NCBI GenBank assembly: GCA_023460035.1
Contig: JAEWRN010000042.1
Coordinates: 1 to 64,000, forward strand
Source: Bacillota bacterium
GTDB taxonomy: Bacteria > Bacillota > Clostridia > Oscillospirales > Ruminococcaceae
Reading direction: 5' to 3'
DNA: 64,000 nt
Below, in pieces: positions 1 to 9,063 of this stretch. Made by a program: the position numbers and the translations under genes. Under the pieces are notes generated by a model. The model saw nothing but the letters and a program-made list of their open reading frames with translations, ran no database searches and was not told the origin of the DNA. The number at the start of each line of letters is the position of its first letter. Positions within the stretch are counted from its first letter, which is position 1.

Positions 1-62
<62 letters not shown>

Positions 63-101
63 TGTTACGGCTTTTATAAAACTACTGTTTGCATGCGCTT
101 G

Positions 102-1568
102 TTAAAACGGCCCGTACCCCAGCGCCACGCAGCCCAGCAGCACCGCCACACTGAGCAGCAGCGTGCCGAGCTGCAGCTTCCATGTCCAGCGGAACCACTT
201 GCCGTACGGGATACCCACAAGGCCAATCGAAATAAGCAGCACCGCATTGGTGGGGAAGATCATGTTGGTAAAGCCGTCGCCAAACAAAAACGCCTGTACC
301 GCCGTTTGCCGCGTCAGCCCCACAAGGTCAACCAGCGGCAAAATGAGTGGCATAATCAAAAACGCCTTTGCCGTGGCACTGCCAATAAAGAACTGCATAA
401 ACAATACCAATGCCAGCAGCAACAGCACCGCCGCATAGGGTGACGCGCCGCCAATGGCCCCGTAAGCGGCGTTTAAAATGGTGTCCATAATGCCGCCTTC
501 GGTCATGATGAACTTGGCGCTCATGGCAAGCAAGATTAAAACAACGCTCGGCGAAATGGCAAGCAACCCTTTGATAAAATGGCCAAACAGCCCCTTTTTC
601 AGCCCGGCAAGCCGCCCGGCCACCAGCCCGCCCGCCGTAAAGCAGACGGCCATCACCGGCAGCGAATAATCCGACAGGCCGCTGACAAAAAATCCGGTGA
701 CCACATAGACGAGCACCAGCCCCAGCGCACCGGCAAACACCAGTGCCGCCCGGCGTACCCCCGCCTGCTGCAAAATGCCCTCGTCTAAACTGTCCAAATA
801 ATGGCCGCGAATGCCAAGGTCGTGCTCGTACACCAGCGACGCTTTGGGGTCTTTTTCTACCCGCTTTGCATACCGCACCAAAAAAGCGGTGAGCATCAGG
901 TAAACAGCCACAAACACGCCCATGCGCAGCGCAAGGCCGCTGAACGCGGGCAGCCCGGCCAGCTTTTGGGTGATGCCGACAGTGAACGGGTTAAAGGTGG
1001 CCGACGCAAACCCAAACCCAACGGCAAGGATGCTCATGCCAAGGCCGACGAGCGAGTCCCACCCAAGCGAAAGCGCAAGCGCCACCGTGATGGGCACTAG
1101 CGTGACCGTCTCTTCAAACATGCCGATGGTCGAACCCACCAGCATGCACAAAAAGCACATCAGCAAAATCAGCCGGTATTTTTTCTCACCAAACCGGCGG
1201 ATGACCGATAAAATAATGTAGTTCAGCACATGGCTTTCGTCCAGCACCTGAAACGTGCCGCCGATCAGCAGCAAAAACACGATAATCATGCCGGCCGTGA
1301 CGCCCTCCGGGCTGAACAGCACTTCCACCGGCGCCGTCAGCCAGCGCCACACCGGCAGGCGGCCCGCATTTTCTACCGCGTAAGTGCCGGGCACCACCAC
1401 TTCGCGCCCGTCCACCACGGTGCGTGCAAAGCTGCCCTGCGGCAACACCAGTGTTAAAATGCCCGCCACGATGACCACGACCAGCAGCACCGCCACGGTG
1501 AGCACAAAGGTTTTGGGGCCGATTTGCAGCCCGCTGCTTTTTTTGCTTTTCCCGCTTTCCTGTTGCAT
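102..1568 (-). CDS. YfcC family membrane carrier
   Basis: A 488-residue polytopic membrane protein of the YfcC / C4-dicarboxylate-anaerobic-carrier-like group. Members are secondary transporters whose substrate is mostly unproven (carboxylates or amino acids are suggested). About a dozen hydrophobic segments are visible. The C-terminal half carries the family-like stretch SATAKAFLIMPLILPL followed by a conserved G-x-x-R turn. I chose the start at 1568 (MQQESGK) because AAGGGAG lies eight bases upstream. An in-frame ATG at 1616 would add 16 residues and has a poorer site. The gene is transcribed leftward and is divergent from the large glycosyltransferase. No clear terminator is seen before the window edge. 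Family assignment is confident, substrate unknown. Confidence 0.8.
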   Translation of the reverse strand: MQQESGKSKKSSGLQIGPKTFVLTVAVLLVVVIVAGILTLVLPQGSFARTVVDGREVVVPGTYAVENAGRLPVWRWLTAPVEVLFSPEGVTAGMIIVFLLLIGGTFQVLDESHVLNYIILSVIRRFGEKKYRLILLMCFLCMLVGSTIGMFEETVTLVPITVALALSLGWDSLVGLGMSILAVGFGFASATFNPFTVGITQKLAGLPAFSGLALRMGVFVAVYLMLTAFLVRYAKRVEKDPKASLVYEHDLGIRGHYLDSLDEGILQQAGVRRAALVFAGALGLVLVYVVTGFFVSGLSDYSLPVMAVCFTAGGLVAGRLAGLKKGLFGHFIKGLLAISPSVVLILLAMSAKFIMTEGGIMDTILNAAYGAIGGASPYAAVLLLLALVLFMQFFIGSATAKAFLIMPLILPLVDLVGLTRQTAVQAFLFGDGFTNMIFPTNAVLLISIGLVGIPYGKWFRWTWKLQLGTLLLSVAVLLGCVALGYGPF

Positions 1569-1682
1569 GACACGCTCCCTTGCTGCAAAGGCCCCCGCCC
1601 CCGCACGGTTTTTCATTTATACTACCCCCGCCGCCCTGCCTTGTCAATTCGCGCCGCGGGCCAATTTCACTTTGTTTTTACT

Positions 1683-1710
1683 TTGAACCCCCACCGAAGG
1701 GTGTTATAAT
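1683..1710 (+). promoter_or_regulatory. Predicted sigma-A promoter of the PMT-type gene
   Basis: TTGAAC (1683-1688) and a perfect TATAAT (1705-1710) are separated by 16 bases. They point at the gene starting at 1785. Predicted from consensus only. Confidence 0.6.
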
Positions 1711-1784
1711 AAGGGGCATACGGGCTTTGCCCAAACGATGAAACAAAATACCCACTTACCGGGGTGTGGGATGTGAGGTGCGCG

Positions 1785-4700
1785 ATGTCAAAAACGGCGA
1801 TCAAACCAAAACGGCGGGGGGGTGTTGCCCCAGAGCTGGTACTGTTGCTGCTGTGCGCATTTTTAGTGCGCATGGTGCTGGTTGCAGTGACCGACGGGTA
1901 TGTTTACGACACCAACACCTTTTCGGCCTGGGCCGGGCTGCTGGCCGACGGCGGGCTGAAAAACTTTTACACCGGCGGCTTTTTTGCCGACTACCCGCCG
2001 GGCTATATGCTGGTGCTGTGGCTGGTGGGCCTTGCCACCCGAGCGCTGGGCCTTGTGGCGCTGACCCCCGCGGCCCTTGCGGTGCAATGCCTTGTGCCGG
2101 TGCTGTGCGACCTTGCTATTGCCGCCGTGCTGTACCACCTTGCGCTGCCCCGCTTTGGCACACGCACGGCGCTGGTGGCCGCCGCCTTTGCGGCGCTAAA
2201 CCCCGCGCTGATCTATGATGTTGCGGTGTGGAAGCAGGTCGACTCGGTTTTGACGCTCTGCCTGCTGCTGGCTTTTCTGGCATTGCAAAACAACCGCTTT
2301 TTTGTGGCCGCGCTTTGGTACGGCATCGGCCTTGCCGCCAAACCGCAGGCCCTGCTTTACGGGCCGGTGTTTGCGCTGGCCTTTTTGCTGCCCCTGCTCA
2401 CCCAGCCCGGCTGGCGGGCAAAGGGCAAGGCCGCGCTGAAAGCGGCGGGCGCCGCCATTGCCAGCGTCGGCGTGGTGCTGCTGATCTCACTGCCGTTCAC
2501 CGGCAGCCAGACCCCGTTTGTGTGGCTGCTTGAAAAATACTTTTCCACCGCGTCCTCTTACCCCTACGCCTCGCTGAACGCGTTTAATTTCATCACGGCG
2601 CTGGGCGGCAACTGGCAGCCGCAGGCCAACCTGTTTTTGTTTTTAAGCTGGCAGCACTGGGGCACCGTAATGCTGGTGCTGCTGACGGTGGCGCTATTTG
2701 TGTTAGGGTTTTTGGCCGCGCGGGCAGGCAGGCTAAACCTGCCGCTGCTGGCCGCCTTTTATGGCATTGGCATTTTTTTGTTCGCGCACCGCATGCACGA
2801 GCGGTACCTGCTGCCCGCGCTGGTGCTGCTAATTGCCGCCTGGGCGCTGGACAGTGACCGGCGGCGGCTGTTTGTTGCGGCGGCGCTTTCTGCTGTGCTG
2901 CTGGTCAATATGGCAATGGTACAGTACAATGTGGGACGCGACGAATTTTTGCAAAGTACCACTTCTGTTTTCATCGCGCGCAGCCTTGGCTTTTTTGCGG
3001 TGGCGGCCTTTTGCTATCTCACCTATCTTATATGGCAGTCGGTGCGGGGCAAGGTGCCGGCATCCGCCCTGCCAAAGCCCCCGGCGCCGCCGGCGGCAAA
3101 CGACGGGCAGCCCGCAAAGCCCCAGCCGTTTAAAGCGCCTCATGCGCCCAAAAAAACCGCGGTCAATTTTATTGCGCCGCCGCCGCGGTTTTCAAAGCGG
3201 GACGCCCTTGCCATTACACTGCTGACCCTGTTTGCGGCCTGCCTGTCACTGCCCTACCTTGGCACCACGCAGGTGCCGCAGACCTCGTTTGCCACTGCGG
3301 GCTCGGTGTCGTTTTCCGTCGGGTACGACAGCCCGCAGCAGATTGCTTCCATCTGGGTGTACCCCGGCCTTGGCAACGGCTCGGTGCAGGTGGCGGACAC
3401 CGCGGGCAATGTGCTGGCCGAACAGCCGCTGACCGGCGGCACCTGTTTTGCGTGGCAGGTGACCGACGCCTTTATAGAGGAAAAGGCCCTGACCATCACA
3501 ATAACGGGCGGCACCGTAAATGAAATTGTATTTGTGAGCGCCGACCACAAGGCGCTGACCCCGACCATTCTGCCCTCGGGCGCGGCGGCGCTGTTTGACG
3601 AGGCGGGTACGCTGCCGGCGCGCCCCAGCCAGCTGAACAGCATGTATTTTGATGAAATTTACCACGGGCGCACCGGCTATGAAACGCTGCATGGGCTGCC
3701 CATTTACGAGACGACCCACCCGCCGCTGGGCAAGGACATCATTGCCATTGGCATTGCGCTGTTTGGCATGAACCCCTTTGGCTGGCGCATTATGGGCACG
3801 CTGTTTGGCATTGCCATGGTGCCGGTGTTCTACCTGCTGGCCCGCCGCCTGCTGAAACGCACCTGGCTTGCCGCCGGTGTCACCAGCCTGTTTGCGCTGG
3901 ATTTTATGCGGTACACCCAGTCCCGCATTGCCACCATTGACGTTTATGTGGTGTTTTTTGTGTTGCTGGGTGCCTACTTTATGGTGTGGTTCTGCCAAAG
4001 CTTCATCCCCGGCGGGCGGCATGGGGCGCTGGTGCCCGCCGCGCTGGGCGGGGTGGCCTTTGGGCTTGGCTGTGCCAGCAAGTGGACAGGGGTGTATGCG
4101 GGCGCCGGGCTTGCCATCGTTTACTTTGCGGCACTGCTGCTGCGCCACAAAGCACTGGCGGCGCAGCCGGGTACCACCCTTGAAAAACGCGAAACCTACC
4201 GGCAGGACCTTTCGTTTGCGCTGCTGGCGGGCCTTGGCTTTTATGTGGTGGTGCCGCTGGTGGTGTATGTGCTTTCGTACCTGCCGCTGGTGCTGGCACC
4301 CGACAACGGTTTTACGCTGGCCAGCATTCTGCCCGCACAGCAAAGCATGTACAGCTACCACAGCCAGCTCACCTCTACCCACCCGTTTGAATCCAAATGG
4401 TACACCTGGCCGCTGTTGCTGCGCCCGGTGTGGTATTACATGGGCAGCCGCCTGCCGGATGGCATCGTGGCCAGCATTGCGGTGCTGGGCAACCCGGTGG
4501 TGTTTTGGGGCGGGGCGCTGGCCGTGGTGGTACAGCTGCTGCAAACCCTGCGCGGCAAGGCAAAGCCCGCCGTCTGGTTTGTGCTGGCGCTGTGGGGTGC
4601 ACAGTACCTGCCGTGGGTGCTGATTACCCGTGCCACCTTTTTGTACCACTATTTCGCTGCCATGCCGTTTGCGCTGTTGGCACTGGGGCTGCTATTGGGC

Positions 4701-4871
4701 AGCCTTGCCGAACACCACCCCCGCGCCGCCAAGGTGACGACTGGTATTCTAATTGGGGTGGCGGCGGTGCTGCTGGTGTTTTTCTTCCCCGTGCTGTCGG
4801 GCCTGCCCATCCCTGCCGCTTACGCCGCCGCGCTGAAATGGCTACCCGGCTGGGGCTTTTACATCGTTTAG
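1785..4871 (+). CDS. Two-module GT-C / PMT-type membrane glycosyltransferase
   Basis: A 1028-residue integral membrane protein that appears to join two GT-C glycosyltransferase modules. Residues 1-420 look like a lipid-linked mannosyltransferase-type module, with an acidic first loop (DTNTFSAW) and the frequent MHERYLLPALVLL stretch. A soluble Pro/Lys-rich linker with a beta-rich insert follows (about 425-610). The last 420 residues are a PMT (protein O-mannosyltransferase) superfamily module with FDEIYHGRTGYE, THPPLGK and a SRIATIDVY segment. Such enzymes use polyprenyl-phosphate sugars to glycosylate proteins or envelope glycans on the outer face of the membrane. Start 1785 is preferred because GAGGTG lies five bases upstream; a GTG at 1764 is in frame. 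The gene is monocistronic and followed by a strong hairpin. Donor and acceptor are unknown. Confidence 0.8.
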   Translation: MSKTAIKPKRRGGVAPELVLLLLCAFLVRMVLVAVTDGYVYDTNTFSAWAGLLADGGLKNFYTGGFFADYPPGYMLVLWLVGLATRALGLVALTPAALAVQCLVPVLCDLAIAAVLYHLALPRFGTRTALVAAAFAALNPALIYDVAVWKQVDSVLTLCLLLAFLALQNNRFFVAALWYGIGLAAKPQALLYGPVFALAFLLPLLTQPGWRAKGKAALKAAGAAIASVGVVLLISLPFTGSQTPFVWLLEKYFSTASSYPYASLNAFNFITALGGNWQPQANLFLFLSWQHWGTVMLVLLTVALFVLGFLAARAGRLNLPLLAAFYGIGIFLFAHRMHERYLLPALVLLIAAWALDSDRRRLFVAAALSAVLLVNMAMVQYNVGRDEFLQSTTSVFIARSLGFFAVAAFCYLTYLIWQSVRGKVPASALPKPPAPPAANDGQPAKPQPFKAPHAPKKTAVNFIAPPPRFSKRDALAITLLTLFAACLSLPYLGTTQVPQTSFATAGSVSFSVGYDSPQQIASIWVYPGLGNGSVQVADTAGNVLAEQPLTGGTCFAWQVTDAFIEEKALTITITGGTVNEIVFVSADHKALTPTILPSGAAALFDEAGTLPARPSQLNSMYFDEIYHGRTGYETLHGLPIYETTHPPLGKDIIAIGIALFGMNPFGWRIMGTLFGIAMVPVFYLLARRLLKRTWLAAGVTSLFALDFMRYTQSRIATIDVYVVFFVLLGAYFMVWFCQSFIPGGRHGALVPAALGGVAFGLGCASKWTGVYAGAGLAIVYFAALLLRHKALAAQPGTTLEKRETYRQDLSFALLAGLGFYVVVPLVVYVLSYLPLVLAPDNGFTLASILPAQQSMYSYHSQLTSTHPFESKWYTWPLLLRPVWYYMGSRLPDGIVASIAVLGNPVVFWGGALAVVVQLLQTLRGKAKPAVWFVLALWGAQYLPWVLITRATFLYHYFAAMPFALLALGLLLGSLAEHHPRAAKVTTGILIGVAAVLLVFFFPVLSGLPIPAAYAAALKWLPGWGFYIV

Positions 4872-4919
4872 CACCGTGCTGCCGCCCGGCACAAAAACGC
4901 CCAAACAACAAACACAACA

Positions 4920-4949
4920 AAGCGCCCGCCAAAAATTTGGCGGGCGCTT
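4920..4949 (+). terminator. Intrinsic terminator, possibly bidirectional
   Basis: A near-perfect hairpin AAGCGCCCGCCAAA / TTTGGCGGGCGCTT lies between two convergent genes, the PMT-type gene and the Na/Pi cotransporter. Confidence 0.8.
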
Positions 4950-4995
4950 ATTATCCGGCAGCCTGCGGGCTGCCCTTTGTTTTTATTAAAATAGC

Positions 4996-6780
4996 TTACT
5001 GCGCGATCTGCTGCTGGTCCAGCAGCGGCAGATATTTCAGCTGGTACTGCTGCAGCTTTTCGTTAAAGCCCTCCACATAGCCCTCGTGCAGGCGGCGGCG
5101 CATCTCGTGCGCGTCAAACTGGCCGTCACTCTCCGCACCTATCATGCGGGCCGCAATGTTAGAGCAGTGGTCCGCAATGCGCTCGAGGTTTGTGAGCACC
5201 TCTAAAAATACGACGCCGCTTTCAATGGCACATCGCCCGCTTTGCAGCCGCTGCAAATGCCGGTTGTGCAAAATGTCGCAGATGCGGTCAATCGTCTCTT
5301 CCAGCGGCTCCACCTGTTCGGCCAGCGCGACATCGCTGTGGCGGAAGCTGCGCTCGGCAAGCTGAATAATTTCGCGAATCGCATTGTTCAATACGCTGAG
5401 CTCCTGCAGCGCATCGTCGGAAAAGCGGATGTTTTTATCCATCATTTCACTGCTGCGCTCGACCACATTGATGCTGTAATCGCCAATGCGCTCAAACTCG
5501 GTAATATAGGCCAGCAAATCGGTCACCCGCCGGCTTTCGGCCTCCGCCAGCTCGTGGTCGGTAATTTTTACAAGGTAGTTGCCGATATAATATTCCAGCT
5601 TATCCACAACGTCCTCGCGTGCATTAATCTCGGCCACCTTTTCGGGGCTGTACTGCTGCAACAGCGGCACGGCGGCCTCGTAGTTCAGCCTTGCGTTGCG
5701 CGCCATTTTTTCAACTGCGCTGCGCGCCTGCTGAATGGCCACCGCGGGCGAACCAAACAGGCGTTCGTCCAGCACCGGCATGTCGATGGCCGGCTCTTCG
5801 CCGCCGCGGTCCGGCACGGTCATCGTGGCGATTTTCGCCAAGAATTTCGTGAACGGCAGGAACATCAGCGTCGTCACCACGTTGAACACCGTGTGGAAGT
5901 TTGCAATGTCGCCGCGGTTGATGGCGTCGTTCCACATCGGGAAGCCCACGGTATACTTGATACCGTACAGCACCGCCATAAAAAGCGCCGTGCCGATAAT
6001 GTTAAAATACAGGTGCACAAAGGCGGCGCGCTTTGCCCCTTTGGAGGTACCGATGGAAGCGATAAGCGAAGTGGAGCAGGTGCCGATGTTCTGGCCTAAA
6101 ATAATGGGGATTGCACTGCCCCAGGTGACGGCGCCCGTGGTGGAAAGTGCCTGCAAAATACCCACCGAAGCCGACGAGCTTTGAATTGCAATGGTGACCA
6201 GCGTACCGGCAAGCACCCCCAAAAACGGGTTTTGCAGGCTGGAGAAAATTTGCACAAAGCCGGGGCTGTCTTTCAACGGGGCAACGGCGGCCTCCATCGT
6301 AAACAGGCCGGTGAACAAAATGCCAAAGCCCAGCATCGTCTGGCCGATATTGCGTTTATTTTGTTCTTTGAAAAACAAAAACAACACCACACCTGCAAAC
6401 GCAAGCAGCGGGGCGATCGTGCTGGGCTTTAAGAACTTCAATACGACACTGCCGCCGCCAATATCCGCAAGGCGGATTAGCTGGCCGGTGACGGTCGTAC
6501 CGATGTTGGCACCCATAATCACACCGATTGCCTGCGGCAGCTGCATGATGCCGGAGTTCACAAGGCCGACGACAATGACCGTGGTGGCGGACGACGACTG
6601 AATGAGACCGGTGAGCACGGCACCGGAGAGCACTGCCATCAGGGTGGTGGAGGTGAGCTTTTTCAAGATCATCTCCATCTTGCTGCCCGCCAGCTTTTCC
6701 AGCCCGGTGCCCATGATGTTCATACCGTACAGGAAAAGGGCAAGCCCACCCGCCATCGAAATAACGGAAAAAATGTCCAT
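4996..6780 (-). CDS. Na/Pi cotransporter family protein with PhoU-like C-terminus
   Basis: A 594-residue fusion of a Na+/phosphate symporter (NptA/SLC34-like) and a PhoU-like cytoplasmic domain. Residues 1-330 hold the two inverted repeats, each with the QSSSA signature (GLIQSSSATTVIVVG near residue 60 and AIQSSSASVGILQ near 215), which line the Na+/Pi site. Residues about 360-590 are helical and PhoU-like, probably sensing or regulating phosphate flux. ATG 6780 is chosen because GGGGG lies seven bases upstream; the open frame extends 22 codons further without a comparable site. The gene is transcribed alone. An inverted repeat overlaps a possible -10 in its upstream region (6871-6891). Family assignment is secure; phosphate as substrate is inferred. 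Confidence 0.9.
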   Translation of the reverse strand: MDIFSVISMAGGLALFLYGMNIMGTGLEKLAGSKMEMILKKLTSTTLMAVLSGAVLTGLIQSSSATTVIVVGLVNSGIMQLPQAIGVIMGANIGTTVTGQLIRLADIGGGSVVLKFLKPSTIAPLLAFAGVVLFLFFKEQNKRNIGQTMLGFGILFTGLFTMEAAVAPLKDSPGFVQIFSSLQNPFLGVLAGTLVTIAIQSSSASVGILQALSTTGAVTWGSAIPIILGQNIGTCSTSLIASIGTSKGAKRAAFVHLYFNIIGTALFMAVLYGIKYTVGFPMWNDAINRGDIANFHTVFNVVTTLMFLPFTKFLAKIATMTVPDRGGEEPAIDMPVLDERLFGSPAVAIQQARSAVEKMARNARLNYEAAVPLLQQYSPEKVAEINAREDVVDKLEYYIGNYLVKITDHELAEAESRRVTDLLAYITEFERIGDYSINVVERSSEMMDKNIRFSDDALQELSVLNNAIREIIQLAERSFRHSDVALAEQVEPLEETIDRICDILHNRHLQRLQSGRCAIESGVVFLEVLTNLERIADHCSNIAARMIGAESDGQFDAHEMRRRLHEGYVEGFNEKLQQYQLKYLPLLDQQQIAQ

Positions 6781-6867
6781 GTAATCCCCCGTTGTCTTTC
6801 TTACAAAATACAGGATGATATTGTGATTGGTCCCGGTGTCCTTCACCGGAATCCACGAACGATTTTA

Positions 6868-6891
6868 GTATACCATTCTTTTGTAATGGTA
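6868..6891 (-). promoter_or_regulatory. Inverted repeat at the cotransporter promoter
   Basis: TACCATT and AATGGTA are separated by seven bases (6871-6877, 6885-6891). They sit just upstream of a minus-strand TATACT (+ strand AGTATA, 6868-6873), which could be the -10 of the Na/Pi cotransporter gene. The repeat is visible; the operator role is inference, and no regulator is identified. Confidence 0.35.
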
Positions 6892-6942
6892 AGGTATAGT
6901 TTTTGTAATGCCCCCCTGTAAAAACGGAATTTTAAACAAAAA

Positions 6943-6981
6943 AGCGTTGAATTTTTGGGTAAAACCCCAAAAATCAACGCT
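6943..6981 (-). terminator. Intrinsic terminator after the NusG-II gene
   Basis: A long A/T-rich stem with AGCGTTGA and TCAACGCT ends and a TTTTTTG run on the minus strand, directly after the stop of the gene at 7015-7362. Confidence 0.8.
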
Positions 6982-7014
6982 ATTTTTTGCCTTATTTGCC
7001 AGTACTTATTCCCG

Positions 7015-7362
7015 TTATTTGTAAATTGTCACTGCCACCCCGGCGGGCATACAAACGGCGTAGTCCCCCTCCTGGCTGATAAACCCAAACCCCTCGCAGA
7101 TATGGTCCGGGCACTGCGAATCCACAAAACGGATGGCGCCGTCCTTCACTTCCAGCGTCACGGGCAACTCCCCGTTATCAACATGGTAAGTGCCGTCCTT
7201 CGACAGGCTGATGACCTGGTCCTTGACACCGTTCACCGTGATTTGTGCTTTTGCGCCGGTGTCGCGCGTCAAAAGGTAAAAGCCCCCCAGCGCCAGCGCG
7301 GCGATAAGCAGCACCGCCACGATAAACAGATCTTTCTTTTTAAAAAATTGTTGTTTTTCCAT
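7015..7362 (-). CDS. NusG domain II-containing protein
   Basis: A 115-residue protein with one N-terminal membrane helix (residues 12-32). An extracytoplasmic NusG-domain-II fold follows, recognisable from DSQCPDHICEGFGFI and the closing CMPAGVAV. In Firmicutes this small membrane-anchored protein is widespread and of unproven function. It often sits near Gx transporter-family or electron-transport genes, but no such partner is seen here. The two cysteines in CPDHIC resemble a ligand pair, yet no metal or redox role is established. ATG 7362 has GGGAG seven bases upstream. The gene appears monocistronic with its own terminator. Confidence 0.85.
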   Translation of the reverse strand: MEKQQFFKKKDLFIVAVLLIAALALGGFYLLTRDTGAKAQITVNGVKDQVISLSKDGTYHVDNGELPVTLEVKDGAIRFVDSQCPDHICEGFGFISQEGDYAVCMPAGVAVTIYK

Positions 7363-7464
7363 GCGTTTCTCCCAATCATTATGCTGCAGGTTTCTGCCCT
7401 GCCATTATACCCGATTCTCTGATGGGGTGCAAACGCAGGAAAACTCGTGCTCTATTGTGGTGTT

Positions 7465-7998
7465 TCAGCGGCAAAATCGGTCCACATAGGCATCCAGACA
7501 TTTCTGAACGACCTTATGTGCCTCCTCCCGGCCGGCGACCTCGTTGACCACCGTCTCTTTGCCTTCCAGATTTTTATACACGGTAAAGAAATGCCGCATC
7601 TCGGTAAAAATATGCGCGGGCAGCTCGTTGATGTCATGATACCCGTTATAGGTGGGATCGTTGAACGGGATGGCGATGATCTTTTCATCCAGCTTACCGG
7701 AATCCAGCATCGCCATCACCCCAATGGGGTAGCAGCGCACAAGGCTCAGCGGGTACAGGTTTTCGCTGCACAGCACCAGCACATCCAGCGGATCCCCGTC
7801 GTCGGCATAGGTGCGCGGGATCAGCCCATAGTTTGCCGGGTAGTGGGTGGAGGTATACAGAATACGGTCTAAAATAATATGGCCGGTCTCTTTGTCCAGC
7901 TCGTATTTATTTTTAGAGCCCTTTTCAATTTCAATGACCGCAATAAAATCCTCCGGGTGGATGCGCGCGGGGTCGATGTCGTGCCAAATGTTAGCCAT
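7465..7998 (-). CDS. ppa: Inorganic pyrophosphatase (family I)
   Basis: A 177-residue cytosolic family I pyrophosphatase that hydrolyses PPi to two phosphates, pulling biosynthetic reactions forward. Family features visible are KNKYELDKETG near residue 30, the YPANYGLIPRTYADDGDPLD active-site region near 53-72 (its Asp residues bind Mg2+), and the second acidic site at IPFNDPTYNGYHD. Length matches bacterial enzymes. ATG 7998 is preceded by AAGGAG. It is a single gene with no obvious operon partner. The assignment is secure from the signature. Confidence 0.96.
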   Translation of the reverse strand: MANIWHDIDPARIHPEDFIAVIEIEKGSKNKYELDKETGHIILDRILYTSTHYPANYGLIPRTYADDGDPLDVLVLCSENLYPLSLVRCYPIGVMAMLDSGKLDEKIIAIPFNDPTYNGYHDINELPAHIFTEMRHFFTVYKNLEGKETVVNEVAGREEAHKVVQKCLDAYVDRFCR

Positions 7999-8108
7999 GT
8001 GTCGCTACTCCTTTTTCTTTTAGTATAACACCGGGTGCGGGGGGCGGCAATCTGCATGGGGAAGCTGTAACCTTCTTTTCAACAATTGTGCGCATCTTTC
8101 ACACAAAA

Positions 8109-8139
8109 CAAGGTGCGCCGGGGTGACCGGCGCACCTTG
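8109..8139 (-). terminator. Intrinsic terminator after the ZIP gene
   Basis: A 13-bp stem CAAGGTGCGCCGG / CCGGCGCACCTTG with a five-base loop, followed on the minus strand by TTTTGTG. It lies 20 bases past the stop of the ZIP transporter gene. Confidence 0.85.
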
Positions 8140-8158
8140 CAGTACAAGCATCACGTTT

Positions 8159-8950
8159 TTAGCCCAGCGCGATATCCAGCACCATCATCAGCGTAAAACC
8201 AATCATGGTGCCAATCACCCCGGCGTGGCCCTGGCCGTCGCCGCTCGACTCCGGCACCAGCTCTTCGACCACAACATAGATCATGGCGCCCGCCGCAAAC
8301 GACAGCATAAACGGCATCAGCCGCGCCATTGTCACCGCCAGCAGCACGCCCACAAGGCCGCCCAGCGGCTCTACCACACCGGACAGCGCGCCCAGCACAA
8401 ACGCTTTGGGGCGGCTGACCCCCTCTTTGTGCAGCGGCAGCGAAATGGCAGCGCCCTCCGGCACATTTTGCAGTGCCATGCCCAGCGCAAGGGCTATGGC
8501 ACCGGCAAGTGCCGCCTGCCCCCCGCTTGCCGCCACCGCAAACGACAGGCCGACGGCCATGCCCTCCGGGATATTGTGCAGCGTGACCGCCAGCACCAGC
8601 AAGGTGGTGCGCTTTAAACCGGACGGCAGCCCCTCGGGTTTGTTTTCATTGGCGTGCAAATGCGGCAGCAGATGGTCAAGAATAAATAAAAAGATACCAC
8701 CCGCAAGAAAGCCCAGCGTCGTGGGCACCCACTCGTTCATACCCTGCTCGGCCGCCATGTTTTGCGCGGGGATGAGCAGGCTCCACACCGAGGCGGCAAT
8801 CATCACCCCGGCGGCAAAGCCCATAAACCCCTTTTGCAGGTTGGGCGACGCATCCCTGCGTACAAAAAATACAAAGGCGGCACCGACGGCGGTCGCAAGG
8901 AAGGTAAAACCGGTGCCCAGCAACGCCAGCACCACCGGGTTATGCAACAT
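8159..8950 (-). CDS. ZIP family metal transporter
   Basis: A 263-residue ZIP (Zrt/Irt-like, GufA subgroup) transporter with eight predicted membrane segments. ZIP proteins carry Zn2+ or other divalent metals into the cytoplasm. Helices IV and V carry the binuclear metal motifs: HNIPEGMAVG near residue 140 and QNVPEGAAISLPL near 180, with His/Glu/Asn ligands. A variable loop with histidines (HLLPHLHANE) lies between helices III and IV. GGAG precedes ATG 8950. A perfect inverted repeat at 8979-8996 overlaps a probable -10, suggesting control by a metalloregulator. Zinc is the likeliest substrate but manganese or iron cannot be excluded. Confidence 0.93.
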   Translation of the reverse strand: MLHNPVVLALLGTGFTFLATAVGAAFVFFVRRDASPNLQKGFMGFAAGVMIAASVWSLLIPAQNMAAEQGMNEWVPTTLGFLAGGIFLFILDHLLPHLHANENKPEGLPSGLKRTTLLVLAVTLHNIPEGMAVGLSFAVAASGGQAALAGAIALALGMALQNVPEGAAISLPLHKEGVSRPKAFVLGALSGVVEPLGGLVGVLLAVTMARLMPFMLSFAAGAMIYVVVEELVPESSGDGQGHAGVIGTMIGFTLMMVLDIALG

Positions 8951-8978
8951 AAAGGTTCACTCCTTTAACCAACATTTG

Positions 8979-8996
8979 ATACTTTGGCTAAAGTAT
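8979..8996 (-). promoter_or_regulatory. Inverted repeat overlapping the ZIP gene promoter
   Basis: ATACTTT-GGCT-AAAGTAT is a perfect 7-bp inverted repeat with a 4-base spacer, 28 bases upstream of the ZIP start. The minus-strand TATACT (8992-8997) that could serve as -10 overlaps it. The geometry fits a dimeric repressor such as a DtxR/MntR or Fur-type protein. Which regulator binds is unknown. Confidence 0.5.
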
Positions 8997-9063
8997 ACCA
9001 TAACCGTGGGTATTTTGCTACCACCCCACAGTAAGAAGCACTTTTGCTTTATTGCCCGCCCGG

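Noticed and set aside
3246..4649. 467-codon minus-strand frame within the PMT-type gene, and a similar one at 48629-50137
   Set aside because: Both are antisense to well-supported genes, with Arg/His/Gln-rich products typical of GC-biased shadows.
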